Source: Linepithema humile
Taxonomy: Eukaryota > Arthropoda > Insecta > Hymenoptera > Formicidae
DNA length: 64,000 bases
Assembly (NCBI RefSeq): GCF_040581485.1
Contig: NC_090130.1
Coordinates: 24,653,418-24,717,417, forward strand
Direction of reading: 5' to 3'
In this document: piece after piece, positions 46,290 through 59,745 of the stretch
Layout of the letters: every line of letters starts with the position of its first letter
Position numbering within the stretch: position 1 is the stretch's first letter
Position numbers and translations under genes: made by a program
The notes under the pieces: generated by a model
Told to the model about the DNA's origin: nothing
Database searches by the model: none
Seen by the model: only the letters and a program-made list of their open reading frames with translations

Positions 46290-49200
46290 GCATAAGTAAA
46301 GTTTTACTAGCTAAAAAAATTTACTTTGAGATACGTTAATTTTTTTTGTAAACAGTGCAATTGCCATAGCCGGACAATACTAAAATAATTGAAAAATACT
46401 AAAATTAAAATGCAATTTGCTATTCAACCGGTGTGCAATATCGACGACACCGGTTGGCGACTTTCCGATTTTTCAAATATATTCCCTTACATTGTCGGTT
46501 AGCGTTCCGTAATGAAGTCGTCGAAAGAAGAGGAGCCGCGTAACTTGCGATAATCTCAGTGGCGCGCTAGTTCATTTGAATAATTAATGCAAAACGTCTC
46601 CTAAATAACCTGTGGGGGATCGTCCAAAGCACCTGCACCTGGTTGGGCACCCGTATGGAAATGCCCGCGCAAAAATAGCGCGATTCGGACAATTTCATTT
46701 AAGTAGCGCGCCGGAAAAGTTTATTGAATCCGTCGGGAAAAAGAATCGAGTCGACATTTTAAGCCCGTAAATTAATTCAGACAAGACAGAGCTAGCAAGG
46801 CACAAATATCTGTTTTGCGACATATAATTTATAGATAAAATTATGTAAAATTATTAAATGCGATAATATTTAAAAACAAATTAATGAATAAAATCTAGAA
46901 ATAATCTAAAAAATTATTATAGAGATTATTAAGATTATTAAGAATTGTAACGTTATGTAACGAAATGTAACGTTATTAAGATTATAATGTTAACGTATTA
47001 ATAATATGCATCAAAGAAAGAAATTATCATTATCTTCTATTTGTTTCTTCTCTGGTAGTAATTTAATTGGACGAAAAATTAAATAATTTGCGGATATTTT
47101 AAGTTATTCTAATAAGGCAAATATCATATTACAGATGTAAAAAAAACAACAGTCGCGGATAATGAGAGATTAAATTATGAAGAAATTTTGTACATGGTAT
47201 TTTCTTGCCGATACCGCTGGCTATTTCACGCCTGCAATTTTCTCCGCATAAATCCGCGTACATTACAAACTAATGTAATTCACTCGGTTTACCGTGCCTT
47301 CATAAACATCTCACTCTTTTATATCCCGCTTTCGCGGGTAATGTACTCGCTGATAATGAATAAGTAATTGCAGCGCAGTCCAGTTCTGCATAATTACATT
47401 AAAAGATGGTATTGCCGGGTAAAAAAATGATGTTAAAAGGCTTTTTCCTGTTCTTATTTCTCCGGAGGCAATGCTCGTAATGGGCTTTTACTGCATGAAT
47501 AGAGGAGCAAGATGGACCTTTCGCTGTGTATACACTGTAGGTGTCAGACGTGAAATTAGTCCGCATTTATATTCTTATTTGCATACAATAGAATCAGACA
47601 CCGTAATAATTGTTCTTTTATCCCGACACTTTATCTCCACGCTCATCAACCCCTAACACAAAGCTGTTCGGCAAAGCTCTTCTAAGGAACGGCCGAATAT
47701 GGTCGAGTATAATAACGAATAATTATATCAATTTTATGAATCCTCCGGCCAATTAGAGTGCAGCGTGTTAAAAAAAATACGTCTTGTTCTGTTTAAAATT
47801 AAACGTGAGAAAAATATAGGATGCACGACGCGAATAATGGCGAGCAGCATACGGGATAATCGTGAGACACTTCTTTTCCCACTGACTGATTCATTAGTGC
47901 GAGCTTAAGAGAAGCATGATCTAGCACGGAGTGACTGCAGCTGCTAAATCGATCAACTTCAAAGTTCCTGCTGTGCGACTGACTGGTAGAGACGGACATG
48001 ACCCTTGACTACTCTCTCTCGTGTCACTGTCTGTCGATCCCTAATTCTCCCTCTCGAAATGACACCGGGAAAAACATAAACACGTGTTTTCGAGTGACGT
48101 CTTGCCAGACGTGTCACGAGCTCGAGATTTTACCGTCACGGATTTGAAGTCTAACGTGAGATTTTTAGCGTTTTGGGATTAGGTAAGGAAAAAGAGTTAA
48201 ATGTTTCATTCTAAAGAATATTCTAATAATAGATTATCAATGACATGATATTTCGATATCAATAAAAGTTTTCATTAAAATCAATTTTAAATATTTAACA
48301 ATTTACTGTGTTCATTTATACACATTATATTAATTCAGCGTGAGTAATTATGACAAAAGAAGATCAATTAATGTTGAATGTTTTAAAAAAACTAAACGTA
48401 TAATTCTCTTTATGTCATTTATCTGCAGATTAATTTGTGGAAGTCACTCACGCATAATATTTTTTTTTCTTTTTGTGTCGCTTTTGACTCAAAAATAACT
48501 GCTGCCTCAGGATTAAAAAAATTCACTGCAAATTGGTCGAGCAGTAGATAACAGAAAGCGCGGATAACCCTGGAGCGTCCTTGGTTTACGAATTCGACTG
48601 TTTATAATACACTACTGCTCGCGTCGTTACGATTCCGGTCCAGCGCGAAACGGATTTGCCGGCGGGTGGTACACTGTGCGCCGATAGTAATTGCGCCAAA
48701 CAAAGCCTTTGATGTCTTTCCTGACGCTGGGTTTTAAAGGCTGTCTCGAAGTGTACGCGTTCCGCTAGCAGACCGCAGCAGAGTGCAACGGTCAGAGTTA
48801 GAATGGAGCATTCCGGATTTGCTTTGAGGGCGAGCACACACTCGGGCTGTTTGGTTGCCGGCCGTAATAACTAATATGCGAGTACGTTGCTGCTGACGCC
48901 AACTAAATGCGAAATATACGATTTGCGGTAATTTCCGCCGAATACGAACCAACTTAACCGCCGCTGACACATTGAATTACTCCGCCGACGGCTGTTGTGC
49001 TTACGTCAAGCAGGTTTTTAACGCGCTATGCTTGTGCAGCGAAACTGTATCGCGTACTTCTTACACGTTTGTGATTATTTCTGCATCAATAATGTTATAT
49101 TGGTATCTGACAGATTTTAATAATATATAATTAAATAGCAAAATGCATATATTGTGTATGTATGTAAAAGTTATAGAAAATAACAGCAAATGTTAAATAA

Positions 49201-49999
49201 AATTTTTATGAAATGTTCAATATACAATAGCTATATATTTTTTTAAAGGAAATATTTTTTATCTCTATTTCTTCATATTCGCTTTATTCAATAATATATT
49301 TTATATTTTACGTTCCTTTATAATTGCTTTTATTAGTGCATCAATTTTTTGTTTTATGTTCACGTTTTTGAATAACAAGCTAATTAGGTTAGGTTAAACT
49401 AATCCGATAACTTGTTTGTAATTATCATGCATTATAAAATTCGTAATTTACATGAGGCTAATTGTGTATTATAGAAATATATCTATTATAAAATGGCTTG
49501 ATAAAATCGTGAAAATGCTGGTAACCGTATTCAGAATCGATGATGGAATATTAATTGCGCGTTATTAATAATTATACACATAACCAACAATGCGCTCAAT
49601 TTTCATTGATCAACCATATATATTTATCAAATTTTATTATTCGATTTCTAAAAGTTTGGTTAAACATGCAAAGGCAATACTGCATTACAATTATAAACAA
49701 CTGTGATAATCATAATTATACATATGGTCTTTGATGACATTAGTTCATTTCAGGAACAGATTATATTATCCTCGCTATTTAATGTTCTAATAATAAACAC
49801 AATATATGCATAAAATGGTATCTAAATTTTGCGAGCAATTCTATACATCTGTACATTAAATGTGTACATCTTTCAAGTAAAAATGGCATTAAGCGTAATA
49901 AGCATCAAATTTTTATTTAGGACACAAACAGAGACGAGAGAGGGGCACTGAGAAGTATGTAGCAACAAATATTTGTCGGAAGAGTGCGCAAGCTTTTCC
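46290..49999. other. Non-coding stretch, nothing firmly recognised
   Basis: No supported gene. AT-rich 46800-47210 and 49070-49880. Repeated GTAACGTTA-type words occur near 46945-46975. The mini-hairpin GTGACGTCT/AGACGTGTCAC at 48094-48117 is followed by GATTAG/GTAAGG, a splice-donor-like word with the junction between 48182 and 48183; no exon can be defined. Two TTAGG units at 49385-49394 match the insect telomere repeat but are too few to matter. Confidence 0.35.
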
Positions 50000-52310
50000 T
50001 TACAAATCCTTATTTTCCCGAAGGCGCTCGAATCTTTCGTATTTGCGATCGCGGATGTTTCTTCGCAGATGTACGAAGCGTAAAGTAAATTTGACGATTT
50101 CATTAACTGACGCTTGTGATTTCATTATACGCATTGTCTGAGTAGGTCGAGTCGATTGTCCGGAAGTCAGACCTTTCTCTCTTATCTCCCGCACATTAAT
50201 CACACGTCTTCCCTGAACCGCTCTCTCAAATAGGTGGCTACTTGTCAACGTGTCAGCGGCTCAAAGATATAAACGATCACTTCTCGAATATGATAAACGA
50301 CATCTCTGTATGGTCGAATGAGTCGATAGCAATAATGTAACGGTTTCGTTAACTACCGTGCGATCGCGCTTCGGGAAAAACTCACAGTCGATCAATCGCA
50401 TCGACTATTAGCATTATTGAACTAATGCATGTAACATTTTTGAAAGTAAATTATATTGTCCCGTTTCGGCACTGACTGTTCGTTATATCAATATATTGTA
50501 TGTCAAATAGAATAAAGTAAAATGGAGACCGGTTTTATCTATTTATTCTTCGTATTTATTGCCAGAATAAAATACTGTAAATAGAATAAAAAAATGCAAA
50601 TTGAATTATCTGCCATAAAAGCCAGTGAAATTTTTAAATAATAAAATTTCGGAGAGAGAAAATAGCATCTCTCGTCGCGATTTTGAATTATATAACTTTA
50701 TTAGGAGGTCACGGCATGTCGACGGAGCTCTGAAAACGTTCATGCAGGCATTTCAGATAGTCTCAATTATGCCAGACACGTTTCAGTCTTTAGGAGGAGT
50801 CCTTACTCGACGGTGTGACAGTAGTTTCTCTCGTCGCGCATGAATAGAGAACGACCGTGAAAGCGCCATTGAAATTACAGGAAGGTAACTTCCAACTCAA
50901 ATAGTTAAAGGCTTTAACGAGTTACAATTAGCAGGGGGACTGCGCTGTTTGTCGTATAATGGAATTTGCTAATGATAATTCAATATCGCGCTAGCTCCTT
51001 TCCGCGTATTAACGGACGAAGAGGTCGCCGGTGAATCCCGGCGTGCGCTGGCAAGCTTAAAACATTTTGTTCCCGGAAATTCCGGAGGAAATAACGTATC
51101 TGAGATTAGTTAGAAAAGAAACGTAGATTCAGAAGGGTAAATTTTCACGAGTAATTTTTACTTTTAAAAGACATAAAAATTTCTCGTTTTCTTTCTTTTT
51201 CTCCTATACAAAGTGTAGCAATATTATTAATATTAAAGAATAATTTATGTATATCTTTATATAATTATTTCTTCCTACAAATGCGGGAGTAGAAACGGAC
51301 ATTTATCTTACATTTCATTTACGTAGAGCAAAACTAATACATTATTACTTGGTATAACATACGTATGATTTCGACAATGATCATGAAATGTTCTTGAGGA
51401 TAATGGTTTATATAATAGTGAATATATCAAATAGCAAGTAGAGATGAATATACCCGAGCTATTCTATGGTCTCATTTGGTAGTATGAATCGGTCCTTTCT
51501 TACTCCCACATCTATTGCTTTATTACACTAGTGACGACATCCATTCTCTCTCTCAAATCATACTAACGCATTGTTTTTCCATTCGCCACTATTCGTTCAT
51601 ATATTACCACTATCTATTTTCCGTGTCTATATTAATTAAATTTTTTTAAATCATGAAATATATTGTCAAACTTTGTGATATATACAAATTATATTTTTGA
51701 ATAATGTAATTGATAGATGCAAGAAATTATAAAATTCCTTTAATTATATTTATAATTTCGTATATAAAAGAATCAAAAGTAATATTTTTTGATACGTTAA
51801 GATAAGATATACACAAATTTGAATAATAAAGATTACGTTTATTAAATAGTTTATGTTATCAGAAATAAGGGTAAACCATTTAAACGAAGCTTTGTTCCAT
51901 AATCGCAAAACATTTATCTAAAAATATAGTCATTGGAATCGGAAAGCAAGGGGATTCCACAACACTTTCATCGATATTATTATATCCTAATACCATTACA
52001 AAAAGAAAATTTTGCATCTAGAAAACAAGACACTTTTTACTTTATAGTGATTGCCTATCGAGTCCTTTCCCATATACTAATATCGCATCGCTAAACTAAG
52101 CTTTAAAATCACCGAGGTGAGAGGCTCGTCGATAAACGCTCGGCTCGTTCGATCTCTTTGGAAATCAGGGGAGGACCTCGTTTCACTATCTCGTCGCCGC
52201 AATGCCTAAGGCCACGTCGTATACAAGCTCTTCATTACGACCGAACCACTTGGAAATGTACGGAACGCTAGAAACTTCCAAAAGTGTACGAAATATACGA
52301 CGGAGTATTT
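50000..52310. other. Non-coding stretch, nothing recognised
   Basis: Short frames only. AT-rich 51130-51280 and 51620-51900, where an 11-bp inverted pair GAAATTATAAA/TTTATAATTTC lies at 51723-51759. No RNA gene or transposon recognised. Confidence 0.4.
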
Positions 52311-52336
52311 CTCTCTCTCTCTCTCTCTCACTCTCT
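52311..52336 (+). repeat. CT microsatellite (short)
   Basis: A CT run with one CA interruption, about 26 nt. The Ser/Leu-rich frame over it is an artefact. Confidence 0.85.
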
Positions 52337-52504
52337 CGGTCTTATCAATTTATCTTTAACTTCTATCAAAGATTGAGATTAAGCAATTAAAAATAATAAT
52401 ACAATAAATTTAAAACTATTAAAAAATAATTAAATACTTTCAGTAAAGGATTAAAAGTATGCAAAATAATACGTGTAAACTCAAAAACATCTGTGCCAAA
52501 TTTT

Positions 52505-52660
52505 TCTCGTTTCGTGCCGCAACTTTGGCAGTAGCATAGCAAATCGGTATTTCCAAAGCTACAACGCGCTACCATTCGCGGACAAAAGCCCGCTGTTTTC
52601 CGCCAGCGTGTTGCAGCACGATGCAAAAAAGAGAGTACTCCATTTCATTTTGTGTTCCTT
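52505..52660 (-). repeat. Unidentified dispersed sequence, minus-strand copy
   Basis: Read on the minus strand this segment matches 53335-53480 read on the plus strand. Shared stretches include CTGG, then GCGGGCTTTTGTCCGCG, TTGTAG followed by TTTGGAAATACCGAT, and upstream AGGAACAC, GTACT and CTTTTTT. Identity is about 75-80% over the core with small indels. The copies keep the same local phase around the peptide-like core AGFCPR and CSFGNTDLL, but changes elsewhere are mostly non-synonymous and the other copy has a stop shortly afterwards. It is more likely a repeat or transposon fragment than an exon. Confidence 0.55.
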
Positions 52661-53334
52661 TTATACATCCCTGTTAGTCTCTAAGCACCAAAATGAAAAA
52701 AAAAGTAAAGAACTGAACAAGATGGTTTAAAAGAATCCAAATATAATAAGTTCACTTATTTTCTTAAAAAAGGGTCATAAACCAGCGCTATGATCGCAAA
52801 ATAATCTCAATACGCACGTTTCGTCGCTTTAGTCCATTATTAAATTTCTGTCTCAATATACAGATGACAGCGTGTAAACACGTAATATTGCTGAAGTGGG
52901 ATAATACATTTCCGGGTGACCTCATAGATTTTCCACGTTTCTGGTCTCATGCGGAACACGGTAAACGTAGGGAACATATTAAGACACGTTGGCTGACGTA
53001 GTGGAACGAGGACGAGAATCCTCGGTGGCTCGGAGCTCAAAGCGTCATTCTCTCCTGGTACGAGAGACGAGTAGGTGGTACCGAACGTCTCTACTGGGCC
53101 CGTACGTACGTCGCTGAGGCCCGCCCCGGCCGGCGTGTACCACCGCAAGGCAAGGTAGTCGAGGAAGTTGAAGGTGGGCGTTAGGCGTTAAGATGATATA
53201 TGTTATTCGCTTAATTAAGCGCTTGTCCGCGCAGAACGTCCGAGCTTACACAGGAAGAGCAAACTTGCGCCCGAGCGATGCAAGGAGGTGAAAACGGGTT
53301 GCGGAAGCGCGCACACGGTAGCTCGTAAGGGTCG
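52661..53334. other. Spacer between inverted copies; CpG-rich block
   Basis: No confirmed gene. The 53000-53190 part is GC- and CpG-rich. On the minus strand it has a stop-free frame from about 53187 down to 52843. The first 35 or so codons have strong GC preference at third positions, but no splice acceptor AG lies between the upstream in-frame stop and this stretch, and no ATG occurs before it. Confidence 0.35.
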
Positions 53335-53480
53335 AACAGGAGGAACACGGAGTAGAACAGGGTACTTGCCCTTTTTTACATTGCGCCGTAACACACTGGT
53401 GGAACACGGCGGGCTTTTGTCCGCGGAGGGTAACGGTGTGTTGTAGTTTTGGAAATACCGATCTGCTGTACTAACGAAGA
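53335..53480 (+). repeat. Unidentified dispersed sequence, plus-strand copy
   Basis: The inverted partner of 52505-52660, about 700 bp away. The best-conserved part is 53397-53474. The two copies could be the remains of long terminal inverted repeats of a roughly 975-bp element, or independent insertions of the same repeat. No target-site duplication was found. Confidence 0.55.
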
Positions 53481-56400
53481 GGAATTAGGAAGATATTTTC
53501 GGAAATTAGAGAGAAATTAGAAATGTTTCTGTAATCGCTCATCTTGTTTTAGCCTTATCACAATACTCACTATACAAATAAAGTAAATTATACAAATTGG
53601 TTAAAGAATTAATCGCGTTATCAAAATGTAGAGTAAAATATAACAATTTATAAATATATCATATTTATTATTTAATAAAAAATAATAACGTCTCTATTTC
53701 ATCTTCCGTAATTCTTAATAACCGATAATCAATAATAATTTCAATTTCGCTATGTTTACATATTGCAACGTTTCCGTTAAAGTTATCATTATAAGTTTGT
53801 TCTATGGAATCCTCTCGATCATCGAGTTAGACACTCAGTACATCCAATCTCTTAATTGCATTATCGATCAGCGGATATGCGTGAGCAGGATGGGCGACAT
53901 GCAAGCGCATCGAGTGAATACACAATGTCGGTAGATTGCTACGGTTCTTGAAGGAGGCGCTTAAATAAGATTTCGGTATATTACGACATAGTCAGTTGGT
54001 AAAGGGGAATGCAAAATGAGGACGAGTATTATGGTAGCAAACCGTGCGCGCTGCTCTCATATAAGAAGATAGTGAAGAGACGTAAGTTCATAAGATTACC
54101 GCACGGCAATATTCTTCAACGAGAAAAGCGAAGAGCGACGGAAGATAAGATGGGCGTTAGCATATTCCCTGTTTAATTAAGCGCGTGATTAAAACTTGAT
54201 GATTATAATAAAATTTGTGCTAAAAATGTGTTATATGCAATATTTCATTACATCTCATACAAATTGATATTTGTTATTATCTCAAGTGTGTCAAGAATAA
54301 AACTACTTTTCGAAGAAATTATTATCATAAGTTAAGAATAAAAAGTTATTTAGAGTATGTTTTATTTAGAATAAACGGATACTTTTTCTTCTAAATATAA
54401 GCTCCTTAAGAGCTTACCAATTGTCAATTTAAAATTTTGATTATCTTTTATATAAAATGCAGAAAATCTGATGAAAACAATACTTCGTCTTCATTAAGAA
54501 ATTACGCACACACACACAAATCGGATATGATTAATAAAATGATTATTTTAAAGATTAGACAACGCGGTTTCCTGTTTTCGCATGGAATCAATTAAAACGT
54601 TCGCACGATTATTAATTATTAGTCATCCGGTAATGTAACGTAACGGAGGTACTCTTCTTAAGCTGCAATGCGGCGAAGGAGAATTGAGAATGAGTACAGA
54701 ATTCTTGATGGAAAATCAGAAAGACTGTTGTATTATATAAATGAGAAGCGAATAAATTGACCGACAAGCTAAAATACTTGACTTTGTGCGAATCTATTTA
54801 CTTCGGCTGAATGTGCTTTCAACAGAATTATAGAATTCTCGGTGTATTACTTAAAGGATGACCCGATTATAAAATAGCGAAGGAAACGTCATTTATTTTT
54901 AATATAAAAAAATCTCTTTATGTGTTAGCATGCATTGAGAATTGAAAAATTGAGTTGTAAAAGATTAAAAGTTATTGAAAATTAATGATAGATTGATCTT
55001 TATAGATTCTATAATATTTTTTTATTTATTTATATGTTTTGGAAGGATTCTCTTTCTTTTTCTCTCTTTCTCTATTTCTCTTTGAGTATTTTTCTATTAA
55101 TTTCAATTAATTCTCAACTCTATTTTTTTGCTATTACATACTTTATGTTATTTTTTAAATTATGTAACAAAAAAATTTTTTAAATTGTATTTTTAAAAAT
55201 CTAACATTTTAAACTCATTATTTACTTATTTAATAATTAAACCAGACAACCAATACAAAAAGAGTACTAAGAATTTAGTGTCTACAATCGCATGTGTAAA
55301 TAAATGTTCTTAATCGAGAGTTAAGGGCCAATTTGAGATAAAAGACCAGGTGGTACTGGTTGTAGCAATAGATCCTTTGTACGAAGGATATTGAAGCAAA
55401 TCGCGTAATCCCTAGCAAACGAAGAAAAACGAATTAATAAAGTACTCGTATCCACGGAATTAGAACGAGCGCGTCTTGAATTCTCGTAATTTCTTTTCCA
55501 CCAGTCAGCCTGAGCTTTGGACACATGGTATACGGTTAATGAAGCGCTTTAGTTCTAGGAAGAAACGTCTTGAAAAAGTATTAGGTGTTATTATACAAAA
55601 ACCCACTGCTCCAGTATTGTATAATTTTAAAAGCTTGTCAAAATGTCTAATATTAATCACTTCAAATTTTGTTAAATATTGGAGAGAAAACACTATAAAA
55701 AGAATTGCAAATAATTAAATATGTTATCATAATAAGTAGTATTGTTATATAAATGCATTATTATATTCGCGTTTATCATATCTTATAATATGAATATTCA
55801 ACAAAGATATCATAAAGAATGAGGTAAAATAAACAGAAATTGTCGAAATAGTTCGCACCGTAAAACAAAGTAACAAAGTTTGCGTCGAAGTCAGATTTAA
55901 TAAAATCTGATAGGATCTGATAGGGTTTTTTTTTTCTACAATAGGAGATACAGACGAAAGAGCGGGCGAGTATATATGTGTGAGCGTAATTAAGAACTTA
56001 CGTAACTAAGTGATCGCGTACCTACCGGATGGATCTTTTCCCTCTTTTCACTAAACTCGCGTAAACCGCTTTTGTCCGATATATCCGTTCGACGTAAGAC
56101 GGAGTAAATGAGAAAACGCAGCAGAGATAGCAAAGTAATTTTCGCCGTCGGCGATGAGAAAATGGCGAGCCTTAATGGTGTCTCTTTTGGGATAACAATA
56201 TTATAGAGCCATATTTTGATGATGTCGAAAAAAAACATGGGTATTACAAAACCTTATTTCTCGAATATATAAAGTAAAATGGATTTTAAATATTGTAAGC
56301 TAATCTCTTTAAAATAATAAACAAGGATAATAAGCTATATCGTTATAAGTATTTATCAAGAAAAGAAGGAAGGAAACCATCAAAGTGCTATTTAAAAAGG

Positions 56401-59400
56401 TATCTTTCAGTTTTCACTTCTCTAATAAAAATTGTTATTAAAATTTCTTTTCATAAGATTGCGCAAATAATTGCAATATTACCACTTAATTTAGAAAATT
56501 TATTTAGATGTAGTAAAAAAAGTAAGTTTTTATTATTTTTTACGATTTGTACATAAATTGATTAAAAGAAATTGGAAAAAAATAAAATTAAAAAAATCCA
56601 TAATCGAAGAAACATAAATAATATTTTATAAGATTTATCGTTATTAAACTTTTTTATCGATAGTTTATTCATCAACGTCAGACAGAGTTTCAGTTGAGAA
56701 TATGTCGCTATATATGTCGCTTCCTTAATTAAGCCCTCGTCTGTTCTTAATGTGGGAGATTAAAGCTGTAGCAAACTTCAGCGGCGCTACGCAGCGCCAT
56801 GCGCAGCTCCTGCCTAGCATGAAAACTTGAATCCGTTGCAAGACTATTCTCGGTTACACACGCTCGTTTGCTCGGCCAAACACTTCGGGTACCTTCGTCT
56901 ATTAAGGTAGAAACACGGACGCGATGAGACGACAATGTGAAATGAGATCGAGCTCCGTTAAGGACGTCAGCTTATGCACAACGTGAGACAGAACGTTGCT
57001 GTGTAAGGTGAGTTAATGAAGAAATACGCGCGTTTCGCGGTACGAGCTCGCGTTACAGATTACATCCGGATTACCTGTCAAACATTATTATCGAACTACT
57101 GAATTTCCGCGGAAACTGCTGGAATCGCATGTACAAGCTCAGAAATCCGAATAGGCATAACGACGCGCGGCATTACAAAGACGCTTGTGACGCTTGTGAC
57201 GTCTTGCGGTGCAAACTCGTCGTGAAATCATCTTACGTGCTGCTTCTGTATATGTATATTTACTATTTCTACACATCTTCAAGTTAAACAGAATTATATT
57301 CAATTATTCGAAAAAATTCAGAATTATATTGCAAATATTCTCAAGAGAAAACAACAAAAAGATATTCAATGCAGTTGTTTTTTTTTTATTATAATTTAGC
57401 AATTTAAATATTAATATAAATTAAATTCCAAGAAATAAATTATACCTTCAATTTACTACCAACTTACATGTGTAATTGCATTGTACGATAAAAGCTTCTC
57501 TAGATTGCAAATCGCGCATTAAATCTATTTCTACTGCCTTTATATGAATATGAAATATGGTATCAACGTGTAGCAATGCTATCAAAGCATTTTATAATCT
57601 ATAGGACCTTGGCGAGTTTGTGTCAATCGTGTCTCTGATTGCCTTCTTTGATGAGAGTCATATTGGAGCTCGCTAGACATTGCAGCGTATGCAAGTTCTA
57701 TTAATTAAGCGCTCATTAAGACTCAGGCTCCGGGAACTTTGTGCAATCTAGGCACGAAAGGGCTGTTTCTAAACGGAGAAATCTCCAAGCGTTCCAGTTG
57801 AACTGGACGTGGCGTAATCGTTTGCTTTCGAAAGTACCGTAGCAATTATTTGCACGAGCACATATGTCTTTGCTTTTATCATCAGTAATATAAACCAATA
57901 ATGACGTTAGAAATATAATAATATATTTAAAAAAGTTCAAAAAATTTAAAAAAATATCTCATACTGAAATTTTTCATGATGCGCGAAAATTAATTTTACA
58001 CAAATGTTTGCTTCAACCATCATCAATCATAAAACTATTCGGCAATATTAGCAACCACTTTTTTAAAAGAATTATTTTAATAAAATGTGAATAATACCAT
58101 ATTATTATACTTTTTATATTGTGATTAATAATAAAATTGCAAAGCAACATCGCGCACATCTACAACGCTTAGCGTGTGTAATATGCTAGAAATTGGCTTA
58201 TAAATTAGGTGTATACATAGATTTTGTCTGTAATACATATAATAGCATGATTATAAGTGTAATATAATGCGTAATTATTAGAGCATAATCTTACGTAATA
58301 ATGTTAAGTTATTATGTTACGTAACACGTTATACACCGACTTGCTTATTTAATATCCTCAATCAAAACATTTAAACTGCAATTACTATGATGAAGTATCC
58401 ACGTATACACAATGTGCATCCAACTAATATTTCTTTGTAATTTATAAAATCCTTAATTATAGAACAAAACATGCAAACAAAACCTTTAGTAAATTTTTTT
58501 TAAATATTGAGTCTTGCTTCTTAACAATTAAATAAAAATTATATACTTATATTTATACTGTATATTTATTTTTATTTTTGTTTAATTAAGTAATTTATTT
58601 CTTTTCTGCCAAAATCAGGTTTATACTATTGATAATAACAAAATTACTGACATTTTTACATATAATGCCATATGTAATGCAATTTATTTTTTGATGAATT
58701 ATCATATTGTATTCCAACAATATGCATTTATCGCGAATGAATACACCTTATCATTCTTGTTACATTTGGAGATAATGGGAGCTGTTTTTCAAGATAGAGT
58801 TCAGGTGCAATGGTACAATCGCAATTTCGCGCATAGCAATAGCGGTTCAGAAGATTGTAGTGTTTACATTATCGCCGGGGGAACATTTCAATAGCGCGCC
58901 ATTTGCTATGCACCGTATTTGACTATGCGCTTTCAGAAATTAAAACCCTCCTCGAAACGACAAGCAGAGTAAATATTACGAACGCTATACTGCGCCGTGA
59001 CCTCATCTCAGAAAATTTCACGATTGCTTTCAAAAGTAGGACAGAATCACCGAGTTTATTCGAAAGAAGTATGCATCCCACGGATAATGAACTTAGCTCA
59101 CTTGCGCGTCATACTATTCACATGCATAATTTTCGACATCGGATAAACAACATATTTCTGCTTTTAATTTATTATAATAAAACCGTCGTTTACTTTACAT
59201 GAAATATGAAATCCATTTATAATTAAAAATATAATAATGCTACTTAAAGAAGTCATTTTGTTATAAATATTTGTTTAACTTATTTCTCATTTTCAAACGA
59301 GAAAATAAATGCAGGTGAATCGGATTATTTAAAATTAAATATTTTATAATATTTTAAACAATCGATCCAATTACTCGCAGTTACTTTACAATAGAAATAT

Positions 59401-59460
59401 ACAACAAACATAATTCAAGGATCAAAAGTAATCCATCTCCCGATTAATCAATAAGAAACA
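53481..59460. other. Non-coding, mainly AT-rich stretch
   Basis: No supported gene. Long AT-rich parts (53560-53740, 54200-54480, 54890-55310, 56240-56690, 57900-58690, 59200-59460). Small features: (CA)6 near 54507-54518; tandem ATCTGATAGG pair at 55905-55924 next to a palindrome-like TCAGATTTAATAAAATCTGA at 55891-55910; tandem ACGCTTGTG pair at 57181-57198; TTACGTAA-flanked inverted words near 58290-58325. Confidence 0.4.
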
Positions 59461-59745
59461 ATGCTCGCGTCTAATGCGAACACAGTAACCAATCAGCCAA
59501 GCGCAAATATCGACCACGCTGAGCCAATTGCGCTAATTCAATGCATCAAATTAGATCAACCTCACATCGTACGGCAGGACCACCCTGCCGCATTGGATTA
59601 CGAAGAAAATATAGCCGCATATAGGGCGCCCATATCGATTGCATCTTGGAGCGTTAGAAGCGCGACGCGCTTTTGCGAAGCGTCCGCAAATTGGATGGGA
59701 CGGGACCGGGCGTGGAGAGAGCGATTGTCCTGGTGTGTCCTTTGA
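59461..59745 (+). other. Unrecognised ATG-started open frame, 94 codons
   Basis: It starts ATG at 59461 in a favourable context (AAACAATG, with A at -3) and ends TGA. The product would be Ala-, Asn- and Asp-containing in its first half and Trp/Arg-rich at the C-terminal end, with no simple repeats. No family, signal peptide or membrane segment was recognised. A CGGCAGG/CCTGCCG hairpin lies within it at 59572-59590. Frames this long are expected by chance here, so the case for a gene is weak. Confidence 0.1.

Noticed and set aside
49385..49394. Two copies of TTAGG, the insect telomere repeat
   Set aside because: Two units are common by chance, and no array is present.
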